DNA of 64,000 nucleotides, from NCBI RefSeq assembly GCF_916619195.1, contig NZ_CAKAKL010000006.1, positions 186,001 to 250,000 of the forward strand, given 5' to 3'. Numbering within the stretch: position 1 is the stretch's first letter; each line of letters opens with the position of its first letter. Below are positions 1-10,616 of the stretch, one piece after another. Made by a program: the position numbers and the translations under genes. A model generated the notes under the pieces. It was given only the letters and a program-made list of their open reading frames with translations. It made no database searches and had not been told where the DNA came from. This stretch comes from Inquilinus sp. Marseille-Q2685. Lineage in GTDB: Bacteria; Pseudomonadota; Alphaproteobacteria; DSM-16000; Inquilinaceae.

Positions 1-1747
1 CGATCATGTCCTGGAACTGCTTCCGGTCCATGATCTGCGCGTCCGGCGGCAGCATCATCTCGCTCAGCTCGCCGCGCTGCATCTTCTCCCGCATCTGCTC
101 GGCCATCGCCTGCAGGTAGCGGTCCATCGCCCGGCGCAGCTCCTCGGTCAGCTGCTTGATCTCCTCGTCGCTGGCGTTGCGCTCCAGCGCGTCGGCCAGG
201 CGCTGCTGCGCTTCGCGCAGCGACCGTTCGGCCAGCGACATGTCGCCGTCCTCGATCCGGAGCGCGGTGTCCCACAGCAGGTCGCGCAGCGGCGCCACAT
301 GCGGCTTCGGGTCCTGGGCGAAGAACAGCCGCCGGGCGGCGGTGCGCAGCGCCAGGAACACCACCCGGTCGTCATAGTAGCGGTCCGGCCGCTGCGACAG
401 CATGTCCAGCGTCTCGGCCACGCTTTCCGACTGGTCCGGCTGCAGGGTCAGGATCCGGCGCTGCTCGATGATGGCGCGGGCCACGGGATGGTGGAACTCG
501 CGCTCCGGCAGCGTCACTCGCTCGGGCGCGGTCTTCGTGCTCTGCCCGGCCGCATCGGTCGCGGTCAGCACGATGTCGGCCGCCTGCCCGGCCCAGGCAT
601 GCGGCGTCAGGTCCTGATAGCTGGTGGTCTTGACCTCGCGCGGCCAGCGGCCCGGCACCGACAGCGGGATGGTCATGGGCGTCTGGTCCAGCACCGCGGG
701 CGCGCCCGGCGCCAGGGTGATGGTCGCGGTCAGGGTGGCGATGCCGTAATCGTCGGTCGCGGTGGCATCGAGCCGCAGCGCCTGGCGTTCGGTCGGCTTC
801 GGCTTGTCGGTGAAGGCCACGGTCGGCGGCGCGTCGGGCAGCACCTTCACCGGCCAGTCGCCCAGCACCGCGCCGTCCTGGCTGACGGACAGCCGGTCGC
901 CGCCGGTCACCTTGGCCTGCAGCTCGTAATTGCCCCCTTCGATCGGGGTGAAGGCAGTGTCGCTGCCGGCGAGGCTGAGGGTCGGGACCCCGTCGCCGCC
1001 GGCGACCCGGCCGACCAGGGCGCTGCCGGTCGGGATCTCGACCGGCCCGGGCACCGGCTGGCCGCTCCCGGGCGCCGCCACCTGCCCGGCGGTGAGGTAG
1101 ATCGGCGGCCGGCCGGTGTAGGAGGGCGGGGTGACGAACAGGTCGAGCCGCGGGGCGGTGGCGGCGGTGGCGCCGAACAGCCCGGGCGACAGCGCCCGGC
1201 CGAGCCGCCCGCGCCAGTCGTCGCCGGCGGCGACCACGGCCAGGATCAGCCCGATCACCACCAGGCCGCGCAGGGCGAAGCGGTCGGCCTCGGCGTTGCG
1301 CGGCCGCGGCAGGCGGGGCTTGAGCAGCCGCAGCTGGGCCGCGCGCTGGGCCAGGTGGCGCTGCCACAGCACCCGGCTGAGCGGGTCGGAGGTGCCGGTG
1401 GCCTGGGTGTCGCGCAGCCCGGTCAGCGGCCGGTGCTCGATGCCGCTGTCGCGCTCCAGCCGGCGCCGCGCCGCCAGGCCGTCGGGCAGCCGCAGCCGCC
1501 ACAGCGGCCGGCTGGCGACGACCAGCGCCGCGGCGAAGGCAACCAGGATCAGGGCGTGCAGCCAGCCCGGCAGGTCGGGCAGCAGGTCGAAGCCGGCGAG
1601 GACGAGGAAGGCGCCGAGCACGGTGGCGACGGGCCAGGCGGCGCGCCACGCCGCCTCCCAGGCCGCGGCCAGCCATGCCAGCGCGATCTTGACGCGCGGC
1701 TCGGCCGGCTCGGTCGTCCTGGGGGCCTCGGTCGGGCTGCGGGCCAC
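1..1747 (-). CDS. DUF4175 / TIGR02302 family membrane protein (3' part beyond window)
   Basis: Minus-strand frame open from the GTG at 1747 to the window edge (at least 582 codons), so the C-terminus is missing. The GTG is preceded by GGAGGAGAG, a good ribosome site, and lies 22 bp after the lysA stop, so the gene ends the argH-lipoprotein-lysA operon. The N-terminus (VARSPTEAPRTTEP) is followed by hydrophobic helices near residues 20-75. Near the window edge the protein is a charged helical region rich in Gln/Glu/Met (LQAMAEQMREKMQ). That combination, and the position after lysA, match the alphaproteobacterial TIGR02302 (DUF4175) family of unknown function. It is probably inner-membrane anchored with a periplasmic helical part. 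The family call is from memory of the family's look and context. Confidence 0.8.
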   Translation of the reverse strand, partial: MARSPTEAPRTTEPAEPRVKIALAWLAAAWEAAWRAAWPVATVLGAFLVLAGFDLLPDLPGWLHALILVAFAAALVVASRPLWRLRLPDGLAARRRLERDSGIEHRPLTGLRDTQATGTSDPLSRVLWQRHLAQRAAQLRLLKPRLPRPRNAEADRFALRGLVVIGLILAVVAAGDDWRGRLGRALSPGLFGATAATAPRLDLFVTPPSYTGRPPIYLTAGQVAAPGSGQPVPGPVEIPTGSALVGRVAGGDGVPTLSLAGSDTAFTPIEGGNYELQAKVTGGDRLSVSQDGAVLGDWPVKVLPDAPPTVAFTDKPKPTERQALRLDATATDDYGIATLTATITLAPGAPAVLDQTPMTIPLSVPGRWPREVKTTSYQDLTPHAWAGQAADIVLTATDAAGQSTKTAPERVTLPEREFHHPVARAIIEQRRILTLQPDQSESVAETLDMLSQRPDRYYDDRVVFLALRTAARRLFFAQDPKPHVAPLRDLLWDTALRIEDGDMSLAERSLREAQQRLADALERNASDEEIKQLTEELRRAMDRYLQAMAEQMREKMQRGELSEMMLPPDAQIMDRKQFQDMI

Positions 1748-1769
1748 CTCTCCTCCTACGCCTCCGTCG

Positions 1770-3041
1770 TCAGTCCACCCGGGCCAGCCAGGGCGGCAGG
1801 CTCTCCCCGGCGACCATCTCTTCAAATGTGGGCCGTTTTCTGACGATAGCAAATCGATCTTTGTCGACCAGCACCTCCGGCACCAGCGGCCGGGTGTTGT
1901 AGGTCGACGCCATCACCGCGCCATAGGCCCCGGCGCCGGTGAAGGCGACGAGGTCGCCGGCGGCCAGGGGCGGCAGGGACCGGGCCCTGGCGAAGGTGTC
2001 GCTGCTCTCGCAGACCGGGCCGACCACGTCGAACTCGGCCTCGGCCGCGCCCTCCGCCGGCTGGCGCAGCGGCACGATGCCGTGCCACGCCTCGTACATC
2101 GCCGGGCGGATCAGGTCGTTCATCGCCGCGTCGAGGATCACGAAGTTGCGGGTCCGCCCCGGCTTGATGAAGATCACCCGCGACAATAGGACGCCGGCAT
2201 CGCCGCAGATCGACCGGCCGGGCTCGACCATCAGGTGACAGCCCAGGTCGCCCACCGTCTCGCGCACGATGCGGGCGTAATCGGCCAGCGCCGGCGCCGG
2301 GTCGCCCTTGTAGGAGATGCCGATGCCGCCGCCGAGGTCGAGCCGCTCGACCACATGGCCGGCGCCGCGCAGCTCGCGCACCAGCTCGGCCAGGCGGCGA
2401 TAGGCGTCGCGATAGGGCGACAGGTCCAGCAACTGGCTGCCGATATGGGCGGCGATGCCGACCGGGCGGACGCCGGGCAGCGCCCGTGCCCGCTCATAGG
2501 CCAGGGCCGCGTCCTCGAGCTCGATGCCGAACTTGTCGCCCTTGCGGCCGGTCGAGATCTTGGTGTGGGTCTTGGCGTCGACGTCGGGGTTCACCCGGAA
2601 GGCGACCACCGCGTCCCGCCGCACCCGCACCGCGACCCGCGACAGCAGCTCCAGCTCCTGCAGCGATTCCACATTGATCTGGTGGATGCCGGCCAGGAGC
2701 GCCGCCTCCAGATCCTCCGCGGTCTTGCCGACGCCGGAGAAGACGATGCGGTCGGGCGGGCAGCCGGCGGCCAGCGCCCGCTTCATCTCGCCGGTCGAGA
2801 CCACGTCGATGCCGGCGCCCTGCCGCACCAGGGTGCGCAGCACCGCGAGGTTGGAATTGGCCTTCGCGGCGAAGCAGACGGCGATCGGCAGCCCGGCCAG
2901 CGCGTCGACATAGGCGCGATAGTTCGCGACCAGCGCCGCGCTCGAATAGACATAGGCCGGCGTGCCGACCTGCGCGGCCACGGCGGCGAGGTCGACGTCC
3001 TCGGCGAAGAGGGCGCCGTTGCGATAACCGAAAGCGGTCAT
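1770..3041 (-). CDS. lysA: Diaminopimelate decarboxylase
   Basis: 423 residues, the usual length. It decarboxylates meso-diaminopimelate to L-lysine with PLP in the cytoplasm (last step of the DAP pathway). The PLP lysine is in CFAAKANSN (Lys60). The chain also has the phosphate-binding VEPGRSICGDAG segment, the catalytic Cys segment CESSDTFAR, and GAYGAVMASTYN near the end. I chose the ATG at 3041 (MTAFGYRNG) because it overlaps the upstream lipoprotein stop as ATGA. A longer frame to 3227 only reads back through that lipoprotein gene and argH. Translational coupling within the argH operon is implied. Confidence 0.97.
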   Translation of the reverse strand: MTAFGYRNGALFAEDVDLAAVAAQVGTPAYVYSSAALVANYRAYVDALAGLPIAVCFAAKANSNLAVLRTLVRQGAGIDVVSTGEMKRALAAGCPPDRIVFSGVGKTAEDLEAALLAGIHQINVESLQELELLSRVAVRVRRDAVVAFRVNPDVDAKTHTKISTGRKGDKFGIELEDAALAYERARALPGVRPVGIAAHIGSQLLDLSPYRDAYRRLAELVRELRGAGHVVERLDLGGGIGISYKGDPAPALADYARIVRETVGDLGCHLMVEPGRSICGDAGVLLSRVIFIKPGRTRNFVILDAAMNDLIRPAMYEAWHGIVPLRQPAEGAAEAEFDVVGPVCESSDTFARARSLPPLAAGDLVAFTGAGAYGAVMASTYNTRPLVPEVLVDKDRFAIVRKRPTFEEMVAGESLPPWLARVD

Positions 3042-3162
3042 GTGCTCGGGTAGCTCCGCGGATAGGCCGAGGTCTTGGGATCGGGCGGGCTGACCGAGGC
3101 CGCCTTCTTGCCGCAGGCGACGAGGCCGAAGGCGAGGGTTATGGCGAGCAGGATTCGCAGGA

Positions 3163-3166
<4 letters not shown>
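3038..3166 (-). CDS. Small LptM-like lipoprotein between argH and lysA
   Basis: A 42-residue lipoprotein. It starts at a GTG (3166) that overlaps the argH stop as GTGA, with AAAGGAG upstream, and its own stop overlaps the lysA ATG. The sequence is a short signal peptide ([15 protein letters not shown]) with lipobox LVAC, so Cys18 would be acylated, followed by a short Lys/Ser/Pro tail. Tiny lipoproteins at exactly this place next to lysA are common in Proteobacteria (the LptM/YifL type, which in E. coli helps LptD mature). Assigning that function here is inference from position and shape. Confidence 0.8.
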
Positions 3167-4587
<1,421 letters not shown>

Positions 4588-4601
4588 GGGGTGCGGACCG
4601 G

Positions 4602-5189
4602 ATGAGGAAGAGAGCAACGATCGCCGCGGGCATGGCCGGCCTGGCGCTGCTGCTGGCGGCGGGCGCGGCCTGGTGGACGCTGCGGACCCCGGAGGGCCGG
4701 CCGCCCCTGGGCGGCACCGTCGCCAGCTTCGTCCTGGCCGACCGGCCGGAGCCGGCACCGGAGATTACCTTCTCCGACGCCGCGGGCAACACCCTTCGTC
4801 TCGCCGACTTCAAGGGCAAGGTGGTGCTGGTCAACCTGTGGGCGACCTGGTGCGCCCCCTGCGTCAAGGAGATGCCGGCGCTGGACCGGCTGCAGGCGAA
4901 GCTGGGCGGCGCCGACTTCACCGTGCTGGCGCTGTCGATCGACCGCGAGGGGCTGGCCAAGGTGCAGCCCTTCTTCGCCACCAACAAGATCGCGGCGCTG
5001 CCGGCCTATCTCGACCCCGGCGGCCGGTCGCCGGCGGCGTTCGGCGCCCGCGGCCTGCCCACGACGCTGCTGATCGACCGCGACGGCACGGTGGTGGGCC
5101 GCCAGGAAGGCGCCGCCGAATGGGACGACGACAGCTCGGTCGCGCTGCTGCGCTTCTATCTCGATCGCGGAAAGGCCGGGTCGGCCTGA
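4602..5189 (+). CDS. TlpA-family thiol:disulfide oxidoreductase
   Basis: 195 residues. One N-terminal hydrophobic segment (about residues 6-26, Ala/Leu-rich) anchors or exports it, so the thioredoxin domain (about 50-190) lies in the periplasm. The active site is WCAPC (Cys84, Cys87) in [14 protein letters not shown], with the cis-Pro loop at GLPTTLLID. TlpA proteins reduce thiols for cytochrome c or oxidase maturation; the exact partner cannot be told here. It is divergent from argH with overlapping promoters, a recurrent alphaproteobacterial pairing. Confidence 0.9.
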   Translation: MRKRATIAAGMAGLALLLAAGAAWWTLRTPEGRPPLGGTVASFVLADRPEPAPEITFSDAAGNTLRLADFKGKVVLVNLWATWCAPCVKEMPALDRLQAKLGGADFTVLALSIDREGLAKVQPFFATNKIAALPAYLDPGGRSPAAFGARGLPTTLLIDRDGTVVGRQEGAAEWDDDSSVALLRFYLDRGKAGSA

Positions 5190-5193
5190 CGGC

Positions 5194-5271
5194 TCAGATG
5201 GGCGTGGAACCCATGTAGAAGCCGATCAGCAGCAGAACGCCGTAAACCCAGATGATGGTGCGGAGCAACAT
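5194..5271 (-). CDS. Possible 25-residue single-pass membrane protein
   Basis: A short minus-strand frame, MLLRTIIWVYGVLLLIGFYM followed by GSTPI and TGA. It begins at an ATG with GAGGACAGGA just upstream. Almost the whole peptide could form one transmembrane helix. It is convergent with the tlpA-like gene, 4 bp after that gene's stop. The ribosome site and helix suggest a real small membrane protein. Conservation has not been checked, so this is tentative. Confidence 0.4.
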   Translation of the reverse strand: MLLRTIIWVYGVLLLIGFYMGSTPI

Positions 5272-5387
5272 GGTCCTGTCCTCGGGCTCAAGGCCCTGGA
5301 TCATGTCTACGCCGCCTTCCGTGAATGAGATGTGACGGCGGTCACGGGGAAGATTCACGCTGTCGCAATAGCCGAAAGCCGTTTCCT

Positions 5388-5415
5388 ATGATATACAGAT
5401 GGCAACGTATATCAT
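5388..5415. promoter_or_regulatory. Operator of the toxin-antitoxin pair (perfect inverted repeat)
   Basis: ATGATATAC (5388-5396) and GTATATCAT (5407-5415) are perfect inverted copies separated by 10 bases. They sit 12 bp before the antitoxin ATG in an otherwise AT-poor region. AbrB/MazE-type antitoxins usually repress their own promoter through such sites, so this is the likely autoregulatory operator. Confidence 0.65.
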
Positions 5416-5427
5416 CCTGGTGATGCC

Positions 5428-5658
5428 ATGCGCGTGGCGAAATGGGGCAACAGCCTGGCTGTGCGGCTGCCTTCGGCCGTCGTCGAGGCGCTGGAGCTGA
5501 AGGAAGGCGACGAGGTCGAGATCCGCATCGCGGCCGATCGTGCCTTCCTGGTTGAGCGCGACCGTAGCCGGCAGCAGGCGCTGGACCGGCTACGCCGGCT
5601 GCGGCGGCCTCTGCCACCCGGCTTCCGCTTCGACCGCGACGAAGCGAATGAGCGCTGA
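5428..5658 (+). CDS. AbrB/MazE-family antitoxin
   Basis: A protein of about 76 residues. The N-terminal swapped-hairpin AbrB/SpoVT DNA-binding domain (VAKWGNSLAVRLPSAVVEAL, then LKEGDEVEI) covers residues 2-45. A basic, Arg-rich tail ends in PPGFRFDRDEANER, the part that normally wraps and blocks the toxin. It overlaps the PIN toxin gene by 11 bp and lies just after a perfect inverted repeat, so it should repress its own operon. It belongs to the VapB class that pairs with PIN toxins. Confidence 0.9.
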   Translation: MRVAKWGNSLAVRLPSAVVEALELKEGDEVEIRIAADRAFLVERDRSRQQALDRLRRLRRPLPPGFRFDRDEANER

Positions 5659-6061
5659 GGTGTTCCTCGACACCAACATCCTGCTCTACGCGATCGCCCG
5701 CGACGATCCGCGGGCCGCGACCGCCGAGGCGCTGCTGGCGGCCGGCGGCATGATCAGCGTGCAGGTGCTGAATGAGTTCACCTCGGTCGCCCGCCGCAAG
5801 CTGGGCCTGTCCTGGGACGAGGTCACCGAGGCGCTGTCCGCCATTCGCGCCCTCTGCGCGCCGGCAGCACCGGTCACGGTCGAGACTCACGAGGCTGCGC
5901 TGCGGATCGCGGAGCGGCAGGGCGTGAATGTCTACGACGCGCTGATCATTGCCGCGGCGCTCCAGGCGAAATGCCGGATTCTCTATTCCGAGGACATGCA
6001 GGACGGCCACACGATCGACGGCCTGACGATCCGGAACCCGTTTCGGAGTGAGATGCCATGA
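5648..6061 (+). CDS. PIN-domain ribonuclease toxin (VapC-like)
   Basis: 137 residues. PIN acidic residues are visible: Asp in VFLDTNILLYA near the N-terminus, Glu in LNEFTSVARRK, and Asp in NVYDALIIAAAL, with a late Asp in YSEDMQDG. This is a Mg-dependent RNase fold; VapC toxins cut tRNA or rRNA, but the target here is unknown. It starts at the ATG overlapping the antitoxin end. Its own TGA overlaps the ATG of the following lyase gene (ATGA), so toxin and lyase may be translated from one message. Confidence 0.9.
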   Translation: MSAEVFLDTNILLYAIARDDPRAATAEALLAAGGMISVQVLNEFTSVARRKLGLSWDEVTEALSAIRALCAPAAPVTVETHEAALRIAERQGVNVYDALIIAAALQAKCRILYSEDMQDGHTIDGLTIRNPFRSEMP

Positions 6062-6930
6062 CCATCCGCCCCCGCCGCTCGCTGCTCTACGTTCCCGGCT
6101 CGACCCCCCGCGCGCTGGACAAGGCGCGCACCCTGGACGCCGACGGGCTGATCCTGGACCTGGAGGATGCGGTCGCGCCCGACGCCAAGGTGGCGGCGCG
6201 CGAGCGGGTGGTGGCGGCCGTCAGCGCCGGCGGCTGGGGGCCGCGCGAGGTGCTGGTCCGCGCCAACGCTGCCGACACGCCCTGGGGCGCCGACGACCTG
6301 GCCGCCCTGGCCGGCAGCGGCGCCGACGGCGTCGTCCTGTCCAAGGTCGAGCGGCCGGAGACGGTGAAGGCCGCCGAAGCCGCCCTGACCGACGCCGGCG
6401 CGCCCGACAGCCTGGCGCTGTGGTGCATGATCGAGACGCCGCTCGGCGTGCTCAACGCCGCCGCCATCGCCGGATCCTCCGCCCGTGTGGTGGGATTCGT
6501 CCTCGGCACCTCGGATCTGGCCAAGGACCTGCGGGCGGCGCATGAGCCCGGGCGGCAGCCGCTGCTGACCGCGCTGGGCCTGTGCCTGCTGGCCGGCCGC
6601 GCCCACGGCCTGGCGGTGATCGACGGGGTGCATCTCGACCTGGAGGACGAGGCCGGCTTCGCCGAGTCGTGCCGCCAGGGCGCGGCGCTGGGCTTCGACG
6701 GCAAGTCGCTGATCCACCCGAAGACCATCGCCGCCGCCAACGCCGCCTTCGCCCCGAGCACCGAGGCGGTCGAGACCGCGCTGCGGGTGATCGCCGCCCA
6801 TGCCGCGGCCCTGGCCACCGGCCAGGGCGTCACCGTGGTTGACGGCCGGCTGGTCGAGGCGCTGCATGTCAGCGATGCGGAGCGGGTCGTCGCCCTGCAT
6901 CGCGCCATCGCGGACCGCAGCAACGCGTAG
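6058..6930 (+). CDS. HpcH/HpaI (CitE-like) CoA-ester lyase
   Basis: 290 residues of the citrate lyase beta / malyl-CoA lyase family, a TIM barrel using Mg. Seen motifs are LLYVPGS at the start, LILDLEDAV (metal Asp/Glu loop), RANAADTPW, the metal Glu in IETPLGVLN, GTSDLAKDL, and GKSLIHPKTI. Family members cleave or hydrolyse malyl-CoA, methylmalyl-CoA or citramalyl-CoA; the sequence alone does not say which. It sits ahead of sdhCDAB, a frequent context in Rhodospirillales, suggesting a role around C4/C5 acid metabolism. Its ATG overlaps the toxin stop. Confidence 0.85.
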   Translation: MTIRPRRSLLYVPGSTPRALDKARTLDADGLILDLEDAVAPDAKVAARERVVAAVSAGGWGPREVLVRANAADTPWGADDLAALAGSGADGVVLSKVERPETVKAAEAALTDAGAPDSLALWCMIETPLGVLNAAAIAGSSARVVGFVLGTSDLAKDLRAAHEPGRQPLLTALGLCLLAGRAHGLAVIDGVHLDLEDEAGFAESCRQGAALGFDGKSLIHPKTIAAANAAFAPSTEAVETALRVIAAHAAALATGQGVTVVDGRLVEALHVSDAERVVALHRAIADRSNA

Positions 6931-6996
6931 CGGTTGCGGCCCATTCGGACCTAGTTGCGAACGGCTCGCATCTGCTTGAAAGTATTGGCCTGTTCG

Positions 6997-7026
6997 TTGA
7001 CTTGCTGCAGTGCGGCGCGTAAGTCA
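6997..7026 (+). promoter_or_regulatory. Weak promoter candidate for sdhCDAB
   Basis: In the 173-bp gap between the lyase gene and sdhC, TTGACT (6997-7002) is followed after about 17 bases by a poor -10-like hexamer (TAAGTC region). It is the best -35 match in the gap and the sdh operon needs a promoter here, but the -10 is weak. Confidence 0.25.
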
Positions 7027-7103
7027 CTCCCGACCCTTTCAGGCTCGATCGCGACAGGCGCGCCCGTGCCTGATGCCCATTTGCGCATCGGAGTAAATTC
7101 CGC

Positions 7104-7511
7104 ATGTCCGCCTCCGAGGCAGTTCCTCAGAAACGGCCGAGGCCACTCTCGCCCCATCTGCAGATCTACCGTCCGCAGATCTCGAGCGCGCTTTCGATCT
7201 TCCACCGCGGCACCGGCATCGCCCTGTCCATCGGCACCCTGCTGCTGGCCTGGTGGGTGATCGCGGCGGCCGCCGGCCCCGAGGCCTTCGAGGCGGCGCA
7301 GTGGTTCCTCGGCTCCTGGCTCGGCCTCCTGATGCTGTTCGGCTGGACGGCGTCGCTGTTCTACCATCTCTGCGCCGGCATCCGGCACCTGGCCTGGGAT
7401 GCCGGCTGGGGCTACGACCTGCCGACCATGCACAAGACCGGCTACGCCGTGCTGATCGCCACCGCGGTCTTGACCGTGCTGGCCTGGATCATCGGCCTGG
7501 TGGTGTGGTGA
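7104..7511 (+). CDS. sdhC: Succinate dehydrogenase cytochrome b556 subunit
   Basis: 135 residues with three membrane helices. It begins with the conserved cytosolic segment PLSPHLQIYRPQISSALSI, then SIFHRGTGIALS, whose Ser/Arg contribute to the quinone site. The heme-ligand His lies in FYHLCAGIRHLAWD. With SdhD it anchors complex II in the inner membrane and passes electrons to ubiquinone. It is the first gene of sdhCDAB; its TGA overlaps the sdhD ATG by one base (TGATG), so the two are coupled. Confidence 0.96.
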   Translation: MSASEAVPQKRPRPLSPHLQIYRPQISSALSIFHRGTGIALSIGTLLLAWWVIAAAAGPEAFEAAQWFLGSWLGLLMLFGWTASLFYHLCAGIRHLAWDAGWGYDLPTMHKTGYAVLIATAVLTVLAWIIGLVVW

Positions 7512-7906
7512 TGACGACCAAGAACACCTCGCTCCGCACCCCGCTGGCCCATGCCCGCGGCCTCGGCTCCGCCAAGTCCGGCTTCGCCCATTGGCGCGGC
7601 CTGCGCGTCACCGCCCTGGCGCTGATCCCCCTGACCATCTGGTTCGTGATCTCGGTGATCGCCCATCTGGGATCGCCGCTGCCCGAGGTCCGGGCCTGGC
7701 TGGCCCATCCGGTCAACGCCGCGCTGTTCATCCTGTTCATCGCCATCGGCCTGCATCACGCCGCCAACGGCCTGACCGAGGTCTATGAGGACTACATCCA
7801 CGGCCACGCCGCCAAGCTGGTCGCCGATCTGGCGACCAAGGGCCTGGCCCTGTTCCTGGGGGCGGCGATGACCGTCTCCGTCCTCAAGATCGCCATCCTG
7901 GGGTAA
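7511..7906 (+). CDS. sdhD: Succinate dehydrogenase membrane anchor subunit
   Basis: 131 residues, three predicted helices. The segment [17 protein letters not shown] carries the heme-side His residues and the Asp-Tyr pair used near the quinone site. The start is fixed by the TGATG overlap with sdhC. It ends 4 bp before sdhA. It is the second membrane anchor of complex II. Confidence 0.95.
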   Translation: MTTKNTSLRTPLAHARGLGSAKSGFAHWRGLRVTALALIPLTIWFVISVIAHLGSPLPEVRAWLAHPVNAALFILFIAIGLHHAANGLTEVYEDYIHGHAAKLVADLATKGLALFLGAAMTVSVLKIAILG

Positions 7907-7910
7907 CCCC

Positions 7911-9701
7911 ATGCCTGCGTCCTACACCTTCATCGATCACTACTACGACGTCGTCGTGGTGGGCGGCGGCGGCGCGGGCCTTCGCGCCACCTTCGGCATG
8001 GCCGAGAAGCGGCTGAAGACCGCCTGCATCACCAAGGTCTTCCCGACCCGCAGCCACACCGTGGCGGCCCAGGGCGGCGTCTCTGCCGCGCTCGGCAACA
8101 TGGGGCCGGACGACTGGCGCTGGCACATGTACGACACCGTCAAGGGCTCCGACTGGCTCGGCGACCAGGACGCGATCGAGTACATGTGCCGCGAGGCGAT
8201 CCCGGCGATCATCGAGCTCGAGCATTACGGCATGCCCTTCAGCCGCACGGCCGAGGGCAAGATCTACCAGCGCGCCTTCGGCGGCATGACCACCGAATAC
8301 GGCAAGGGCCGCGCCTACCGCACCTGCGCCGCGGCCGACCGCACCGGCCACGCCATGCTGCACACCCTGTACCAGCAGGCGCTGAAGCACGAGGCGGAGT
8401 TCTTCGTCGAGTACTTCGCCATCGACCTGATCATGGACGAGGAAGGCGCCTGCCGCGGCGTCGTCGCCTGGAACCTGGACGACGGCACGATCCATCGCTT
8501 CTTCGGCCACCAGACGGTGCTGGCGACCGGCGGCTACGGCCGCGCCTACTTCTCCTGCACCTCGGCCCATACCTGCACCGGCGACGGCGGCGCCATGGCC
8601 GCGCGCGCCGGGCTGGCGCTGCAGGACATGGAGTTCGTGCAGTTCCACCCGACCGGCATCTACGGCGCCGGCTGCCTGATCACCGAAGGCGTGCGCGGCG
8701 AGGGCGGGTACCTGACCAACAGCGAGGGCGAGCGCTTCATGGAGCGCTACGCCCCCTCGGCCAAGGACCTGGCGTCGCGCGACGTGGTCAGCCGGTCGAT
8801 GACGATCGAGATCCGCGAGGGCCGCGGCGTCGGCCCGAACAAGGACCACATCCACCTGCATGTCGAGCATCTCGACGCCGACATCATCCACCAGCGCCTG
8901 CCCGGCATCGCCGAGAGCGCCAAGATCTTCGCCGGCGTCGACGTGACCAAGGAACCGATCCCGGTCCTGCCGACGGTGCACTACAACATGGGCGGCGTGC
9001 CGACCAACGTGCATTGCGAGGTGGTCAACCCGACGGCGGACGACCCGAACCGCGTGGTGCCGGGGCTGATGGCGATCGGCGAGGCCGCCTGCGTCTCGGT
9101 GCACGGCGCCAACCGGCTGGGGTCGAACTCGCTGCTCGACCTCGTGGTGTTCGGCCGCGCCGCCGCGATCCGCTGCGCCGAGCTGATCAAGCCCGGCCAG
9201 ACGCACAAGCCGGCGCCGGCCGATGCCGGCCAGTTCGCGCTGTCCCGGCTGGACCGGCTGCGCCACGCAAAGCAGGAGGTCCGCACCGCCGACCTGCGCC
9301 TGGAGATGCAGCGGACGATGCAGAACGACGCCGCCGTCTTCCGCACCGGCCAGACCATGGCCGAGGGCTGCGAGAAGATGGAAGCCACCTGGGACAAGCA
9401 GAAGGGCCTGGGCGTCGCCGACAAGTCGCTGATCTGGAACTCGGACCTGGTGGAGACGCTGGAGCTCGAGAACCTGATGATCAACGCCGTGACCACCATC
9501 CGCTCCGGCGTCAACCGCGAGGAGAGCCGCGGCGCCCATGCCCGCGAGGACTTCCCCGAGCGCGACGACGTCAACTGGATGAAGCACAGCGTCGTCTGGA
9601 TCGACGAGGCCGGCAAGACCCGCATCGACTACCGCCCGGTCCATCTCCAGCCGATGACCAACGAGGTCCAGAGCTTCCCGCCGAAGGCGCGGGTGTACTG
9701 A
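7911..9701 (+). CDS. sdhA: Succinate dehydrogenase flavoprotein subunit
   Basis: 596 residues, full length. It oxidises succinate to fumarate on covalently bound FAD. It shows the dinucleotide fold [13 protein letters not shown] (about residues 14-26), the FAD-attachment His49 in [10 protein letters not shown], and the substrate-site HPTG with His246. [19 protein letters not shown] lies near residue 400. It is the third gene of sdhCDAB and acts in the TCA cycle and respiratory chain on the inner membrane's cytoplasmic face. Confidence 0.98.
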   Translation: MPASYTFIDHYYDVVVVGGGGAGLRATFGMAEKRLKTACITKVFPTRSHTVAAQGGVSAALGNMGPDDWRWHMYDTVKGSDWLGDQDAIEYMCREAIPAIIELEHYGMPFSRTAEGKIYQRAFGGMTTEYGKGRAYRTCAAADRTGHAMLHTLYQQALKHEAEFFVEYFAIDLIMDEEGACRGVVAWNLDDGTIHRFFGHQTVLATGGYGRAYFSCTSAHTCTGDGGAMAARAGLALQDMEFVQFHPTGIYGAGCLITEGVRGEGGYLTNSEGERFMERYAPSAKDLASRDVVSRSMTIEIREGRGVGPNKDHIHLHVEHLDADIIHQRLPGIAESAKIFAGVDVTKEPIPVLPTVHYNMGGVPTNVHCEVVNPTADDPNRVVPGLMAIGEAACVSVHGANRLGSNSLLDLVVFGRAAAIRCAELIKPGQTHKPAPADAGQFALSRLDRLRHAKQEVRTADLRLEMQRTMQNDAAVFRTGQTMAEGCEKMEATWDKQKGLGVADKSLIWNSDLVETLELENLMINAVTTIRSGVNREESRGAHAREDFPERDDVNWMKHSVVWIDEAGKTRIDYRPVHLQPMTNEVQSFPPKARVY

Positions 9702-9708
9702 GGACGCC

Positions 9709-10491
9709 ATGGCCGAATTCACCCTGCCCCGCAATTCCAAGGTCCAGCCCGGCAAGACCATCCGCGTCTCCGGCGAGATCAAGAAGCCGCGGACCTTCAA
9801 GATCTATCGCTGGGACCCGGACACGGACGAGAATCCGCGGCTCGACACCTACGAGATCGACCTGGCGCGCTGCGGGCCGATGGTCCTGGACGCGATCATC
9901 CACATCAAGAACGACATCGACTCGACCCTGACCTTCCGGCGCTCCTGCCGCGAGGGCATCTGCGGGTCCTGCGCGATGAACATCGACGGCACCAACACCC
10001 TGGCCTGCCTCAAGCCGATCGACGAGGTGCAGGGCGACGTGAAGATCTACCCGCTGCCGCACATGCCGGTGGTGAAGGATCTGGTGCCGGAGCTGACCCA
10101 CATCTACGCGCAATACGCGTCGATCAAGCCCTGGCTGCAGGCCGAGAGCCCGCCGCCGCCCGACCGCGAGCGCCGGCAGAGCCCGGAGGAGCGCGAGAAG
10201 CTGGACGGGCTCTACGAGTGCATCCTGTGCTTCTGCTGCTCGACCAGCTGCCCGAGCTACTGGTGGAACGGCGACAAGTATCTCGGCCCCGCCGTGCTGC
10301 TGCAGGCCTATCGCTGGATCGCCGATAGCCGGGACGAGATGACCGGCGAGCGGCTGGACGCGCTGGAGGACCCGTTCCGCCTCTATCGCTGCCACACCAT
10401 CATGAACTGCACCAAGACCTGCCCGAAGGGTCTGAACCCCGCCAAGGCGATCGGCGAGATCAAGAAGCTGATGCTGGAACGGGCCGGCTGA
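9709..10491 (+). CDS. sdhB: Succinate dehydrogenase iron-sulfur subunit
   Basis: 260 residues. Its Cys sets match all three clusters: CREGICGSC (Cys80, 85, 88) plus a later Cys (TLAC) for [2Fe-2S], [11 protein letters not shown] for [4Fe-4S], and [17 protein letters not shown] for [3Fe-4S]. It relays electrons from SdhA to quinone at SdhCD. It is the last gene of the operon and is followed by a strong terminator. Confidence 0.98.
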   Translation: MAEFTLPRNSKVQPGKTIRVSGEIKKPRTFKIYRWDPDTDENPRLDTYEIDLARCGPMVLDAIIHIKNDIDSTLTFRRSCREGICGSCAMNIDGTNTLACLKPIDEVQGDVKIYPLPHMPVVKDLVPELTHIYAQYASIKPWLQAESPPPPDRERRQSPEEREKLDGLYECILCFCCSTSCPSYWWNGDKYLGPAVLLQAYRWIADSRDEMTGERLDALEDPFRLYRCHTIMNCTKTCPKGLNPAKAIGEIKKLMLERAG

Positions 10492-10516
10492 ACCGCGCAG
10501 CGCCGGAAACCGTCAC

Positions 10517-10547
10517 AAAAAAGCGCTGGTGGCCCCAGCGCTTTTTT
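10517..10547 (+). terminator. Rho-independent terminator after sdhB
   Basis: A perfect 13-bp stem, AAAAAAGCGCTGG paired with CCAGCGCTTTTTT, with a 5-base loop (TGGCC), begins 25 bp after the sdhB stop. The A-run and T-run make it work in both directions. It separates sdhCDAB from the homospermidine synthase gene. Confidence 0.92.
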
Positions 10548-10616
10548 CATATCAACCGCCCGATCCACGTCACGGAGCGATCCTGCACGCAACACACTCG
10601 AGGAGTGTCCTTCTAA

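Noticed and set aside
299-1843. A 514-codon plus-strand frame opposite the DUF4175 gene
   Set aside because: Low-complexity Arg/Gly/Gln/Pro translation, with a coherent membrane protein on the other strand in a known operon.
7884-9800. A 638-codon minus-strand frame opposite sdhA
   Set aside because: sdhA is certain from its FAD and substrate motifs; the antisense frame has no recognisable domain.
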